In this document: piece after piece, positions 5,965 through 6,040 of the stretch
How positions within the stretch are numbered: the first letter of the stretch is position 1
How the letters are laid out: every line of letters starts with the position of its first letter
Assembly (NCBI GenBank): GCA_009784145.1
Contig: WRCI01000106.1
Span: forward strand, 1-6,040
DNA: 6,040 nucleotides
Direction: 5' to 3'
Origin: Methanobrevibacter sp.
GTDB lineage: Archaea > Methanobacteriota > Methanobacteria > Methanobacteriales > Methanobacteriaceae
Program-made: the position numbers and the translations under genes
Notes under the pieces: model-generated
Seen by the model: only the letters and a program-made list of their open reading frames with translations
Databases searched by the model: none
Told to the model about the DNA's origin: nothing

Positions 5965-6040
5965 AAAACTAATAATTCTCTTTAATTAGAGTAAAAAACT
6001 AATAATTCTCTTTAATTAGAGTAAAAAACTAATAATTCTC
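5955..6040. repeat. 30 bp tandem repeat overlapping the nadC 3' end, cut by the window edge
   Basis: The block ATTAGAGTAAAAAACTAATA begins at 5955, 5985 and 6015 with exactly 30 bp spacing, and everything from 5955 to 6040 repeats perfectly. Two full units and most of a third are visible, and the array continues beyond the window. The first unit contains the last two sense codons of nadC (TTA GAG) and its TAA stop. There are no unique spacers between units, so it is not a CRISPR array. Confidence 0.95.

Noticed and set aside
5955..6040. CRISPR array, suggested by regular 30 bp periodicity
   Set aside because: The units abut without unique spacers and the first lies in coding sequence. The same argument excludes the 19-22 bp arrays.

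Overview
The window is very A+T-rich DNA that looks like a methanogenic archaeon of the Methanobacteriaceae, most likely Methanobrevibacter or a close relative. Supporting this are the archaeal-type nadA and nadC, a short-form RNase Z, GGTG/AGGTGA/AGGAG ribosome binding sites, TATA-like boxes of the TTTATATA type, T-rich 3' flanks, and intergenic DNA made almost entirely of A and T. The genus is inferred from style and protein character, not from a search.

Layout: five genes lie on the minus strand and one on the plus strand. From right to left on the minus strand they are RNase Z (rnz, 3699-4628), a small MscS-type mechanosensitive channel (2752-3510), quinolinate synthase (nadA, 1540-2454), a six-helix DUF998 membrane protein (857-1528) and a PhnB-like VOC/glyoxalase-fold protein (164-625). 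Quinolinate phosphoribosyltransferase (nadC, 5128-5964) is on the plus strand, divergent from rnz across a gap of about 500 bp. nadA and the DUF998 gene are tightly coupled: 11 bp apart, with the second ribosome binding site overlapping the nadA stop codon. The VOC gene seems to have its own promoter and a T-rich terminator. Start codons were reassigned downstream for the VOC, nadA and mscS genes, because the longest frames begin in repeat or promoter DNA without a ribosome binding site.

NadA makes quinolinate from iminoaspartate and dihydroxyacetone phosphate, and NadC turns quinolinate into nicotinate mononucleotide, so the window holds two consecutive steps of de novo NAD synthesis. The enzyme that makes iminoaspartate (NadB or NadX) is not here. 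The other genes (tRNA 3' processing, osmotic release, an unknown membrane protein, a small VOC protein) have no clear pathway link.

The least ordinary part is the non-coding DNA. Most gaps carry direct repeats: 13 copies of a 19-20 bp unit before nadA, six copies of a 21 bp unit before mscS, three of a 22 bp unit plus a 49 bp direct repeat and a 24 bp-spaced pair between rnz and nadC, and a 30 bp repeat that starts inside the end of nadC and runs off the window. Several units contain a TATA-like element, so the arrays could affect promoter strength. No mobile element, CRISPR array, tRNA or rRNA was seen. The coding genes are ordinary housekeeping or accessory types, and no convincing new multi-gene system is visible.
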